Positions 63,332 to 64,000 of a DNA stretch of 64,000 bases are shown here, one piece after another. Within the stretch, counting starts at the first letter, position 1, and each line of letters opens with the position of its first letter. Under the pieces are notes generated by a model. It did not search any database, was not told the origin of the DNA, and was given only the letters and a program-made list of their open reading frames with translations. Source of the stretch: Pseudomonas sp. 8O (GTDB lineage Bacteria > Pseudomonadota > Gammaproteobacteria > Pseudomonadales > Pseudomonadaceae); contig NZ_LR733265.1 of assembly GCF_902506495.1 (NCBI RefSeq), forward strand, positions 1,136,868-1,200,867, given 5' to 3'. Made by a program: the position numbers and the translations under genes.

Positions 63332-64000
63332 CTAGGCCTTGGGCAGCGCTTCCAGCACCTGCCGGTACAAACCCTGCAAACGCTGGGCATCCTCTTCTTC
63401 CAATGTCTCTTGCTGCAAGCGTCGGGCGAATACGTCCTCCACGCTCAGTTCATCCAGCGTTTCCCGCGCTTCGCTGGCCAGGCTGGCACTGGCGTTACCG
63501 CGTTCACGGCGGATGCGCAGCACTTCCACCGGCAGCCCCTCACAGAGTGCGTTGATGCGGCTTTGCAGGTCGCTCAGGTAATCGTCGGTACTGACTTGCA
63601 CTTCCAGCCATACAGGCCGCTCGGGTATGCCCTGTGCAGCAGCCTCGGTGATGGCGCCTGCCAGTTCCTTGAGCGAGCCGCGCAGGCTGGCCATGGGCTG
63701 GAACACCGGCACGGGCAGCGGTGTGATCGATTGCAACGCGGCAGCGCCGAACTCCAGCAGCAGAACTTCCTTCTGCTGACGCGACTCGTCGAAGGACAAC
63801 GCAATCGGTGAGCCGCTGTAGCGGATATGCTCCAGCCCGCCGACCTTCTGCGGGCGGTGGATATGGCCAAGGGCGATGTAGTCCGCCGGTGGGAAGGCAC
63901 TGGTGGGGAAGGCCTCCAGACTGCCGACGTAGATCTCGCGCACCGACTCGCTGGCGCTGGCACCAACCGTGGTGAGGTGACCGGTGGCGATGATCGGCAG
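63332..64000 (-). CDS. sbcD: Exonuclease subunit SbcD, N-terminal part beyond window
   Basis: C-terminal 222 residues of the Mre11-like nuclease; the frame runs off the window end. LPIIATGHLTTVGASASESV and ADYIALGHIHRPQKVGGLEH carry the GHxH metal-site block of the calcineurin-like phosphoesterase domain. The capping and C-terminal regions end normally (LYRQVLEALPKA). Its partner sbcC begins 3.3 kb downstream on the same strand. Confidence 0.93.
   Translation of the reverse strand: MPIIATGHLTTVGASASESVREIYVGSLEAFPTSAFPPADYIALGHIHRPQKVGGLEHIRYSGSPIALSFDESRQQKEVLLLEFGAAALQSITPLPVPVFQPMASLRGSLKELAGAITEAAAQGIPERPVWLEVQVSTDDYLSDLQSRINALCEGLPVEVLRIRRERGNASASLASEARETLDELSVEDVFARRLQQETLEEEDAQRLQGLYRQVLEALPKA

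Noticed and set aside
62990..63811. 273-codon ORF beginning with transposase-like sequence
   Set aside because: Only the first residues and one later patch match IS110; the remainder is antisense sbcD. It arises from compensating frameshifts in a decayed IS.

Overview
The window is a GC-rich gammaproteobacterial chromosome segment, almost certainly from Pseudomonas sensu lato, and closest in style to the P. mendocina/oleovorans (Ectopseudomonas) group. The evidence is the protein sequences, the many GTAG-type REP palindromes and the gene order. From the xseA remnant to valS the order follows what I recall of P. aeruginosa: xseA, lysR, TRAP genes, M23 peptidase, leuA, der-bamB-yfgM-hisS-ispG-rodZ-pilF-rlmN-ndk, isc operon, cysE, trmJ, suhB, sec operon, tgt, queA, lptFG, pepA, holC, valS. 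No database search was run; all names come from reading motifs and lengths.

Layout. 1-1459: an ohr gene whose last codons run directly into the middle of xseA, which lacks its whole 5' part. This is a rearrangement breakpoint or an assembly chimera. 1481-6234: a LysR regulator, a DctPQM TRAP transporter and a VanX-like D-Ala-D-Ala dipeptidase. 6321-8534: an M23 peptidase and an MscS-type channel. 8535-10588: leuA behind a putative leucine-rich leader peptide. 10627-13104: a membrane protein, an omega-amidase and an aminotransferase. 13246-22443 (minus): housekeeping operon for ribosome assembly, outer membrane assembly, translation, isoprenoids, cell shape and type IV pili. 22545-28178 (minus): a complete iscRSUA-hscBA-fdx-iscX iron-sulfur operon behind an IscR-type promoter. 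28317-31509: cysE, trmJ, suhB and a glycine-zipper protein. 31628-37851 (minus): queA-tgt-yajC-secD-secF plus an orphan binding protein. 38057-44259: tRNA-Leu(CAA), a cold shock protein, an RDD protein, lptFG, pepA and holC. 44467-47298: valS.

After valS the order departs from the P. aeruginosa order I recall, and the region looks accessory. It holds NhaC and NhaD sodium/proton antiporters, a small winged-helix protein, an SLC13 permease with RCK domains, a hemerythrin, rlmF, twin REP elements and an ArsB/NhaD-type permease. An isochorismatase and sbcC follow. sbcD, normally next to sbcC, is 3.3 kb away. The interval holds a small lipoprotein, a diguanylate cyclase, an HD protein, an AT-rich P-loop kinase and a decayed IS110/IS1111 transposase. 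sbcD is cut by the window end.

No CRISPR array, prophage, rRNA or intact insertion sequence was seen. The most notable points are the ohr/xseA junction, the split sbcDC locus with its IS remnant, the leuA leader peptide, the REP pair with covarying stem ends and the dyad ahead of the TRAP operon.
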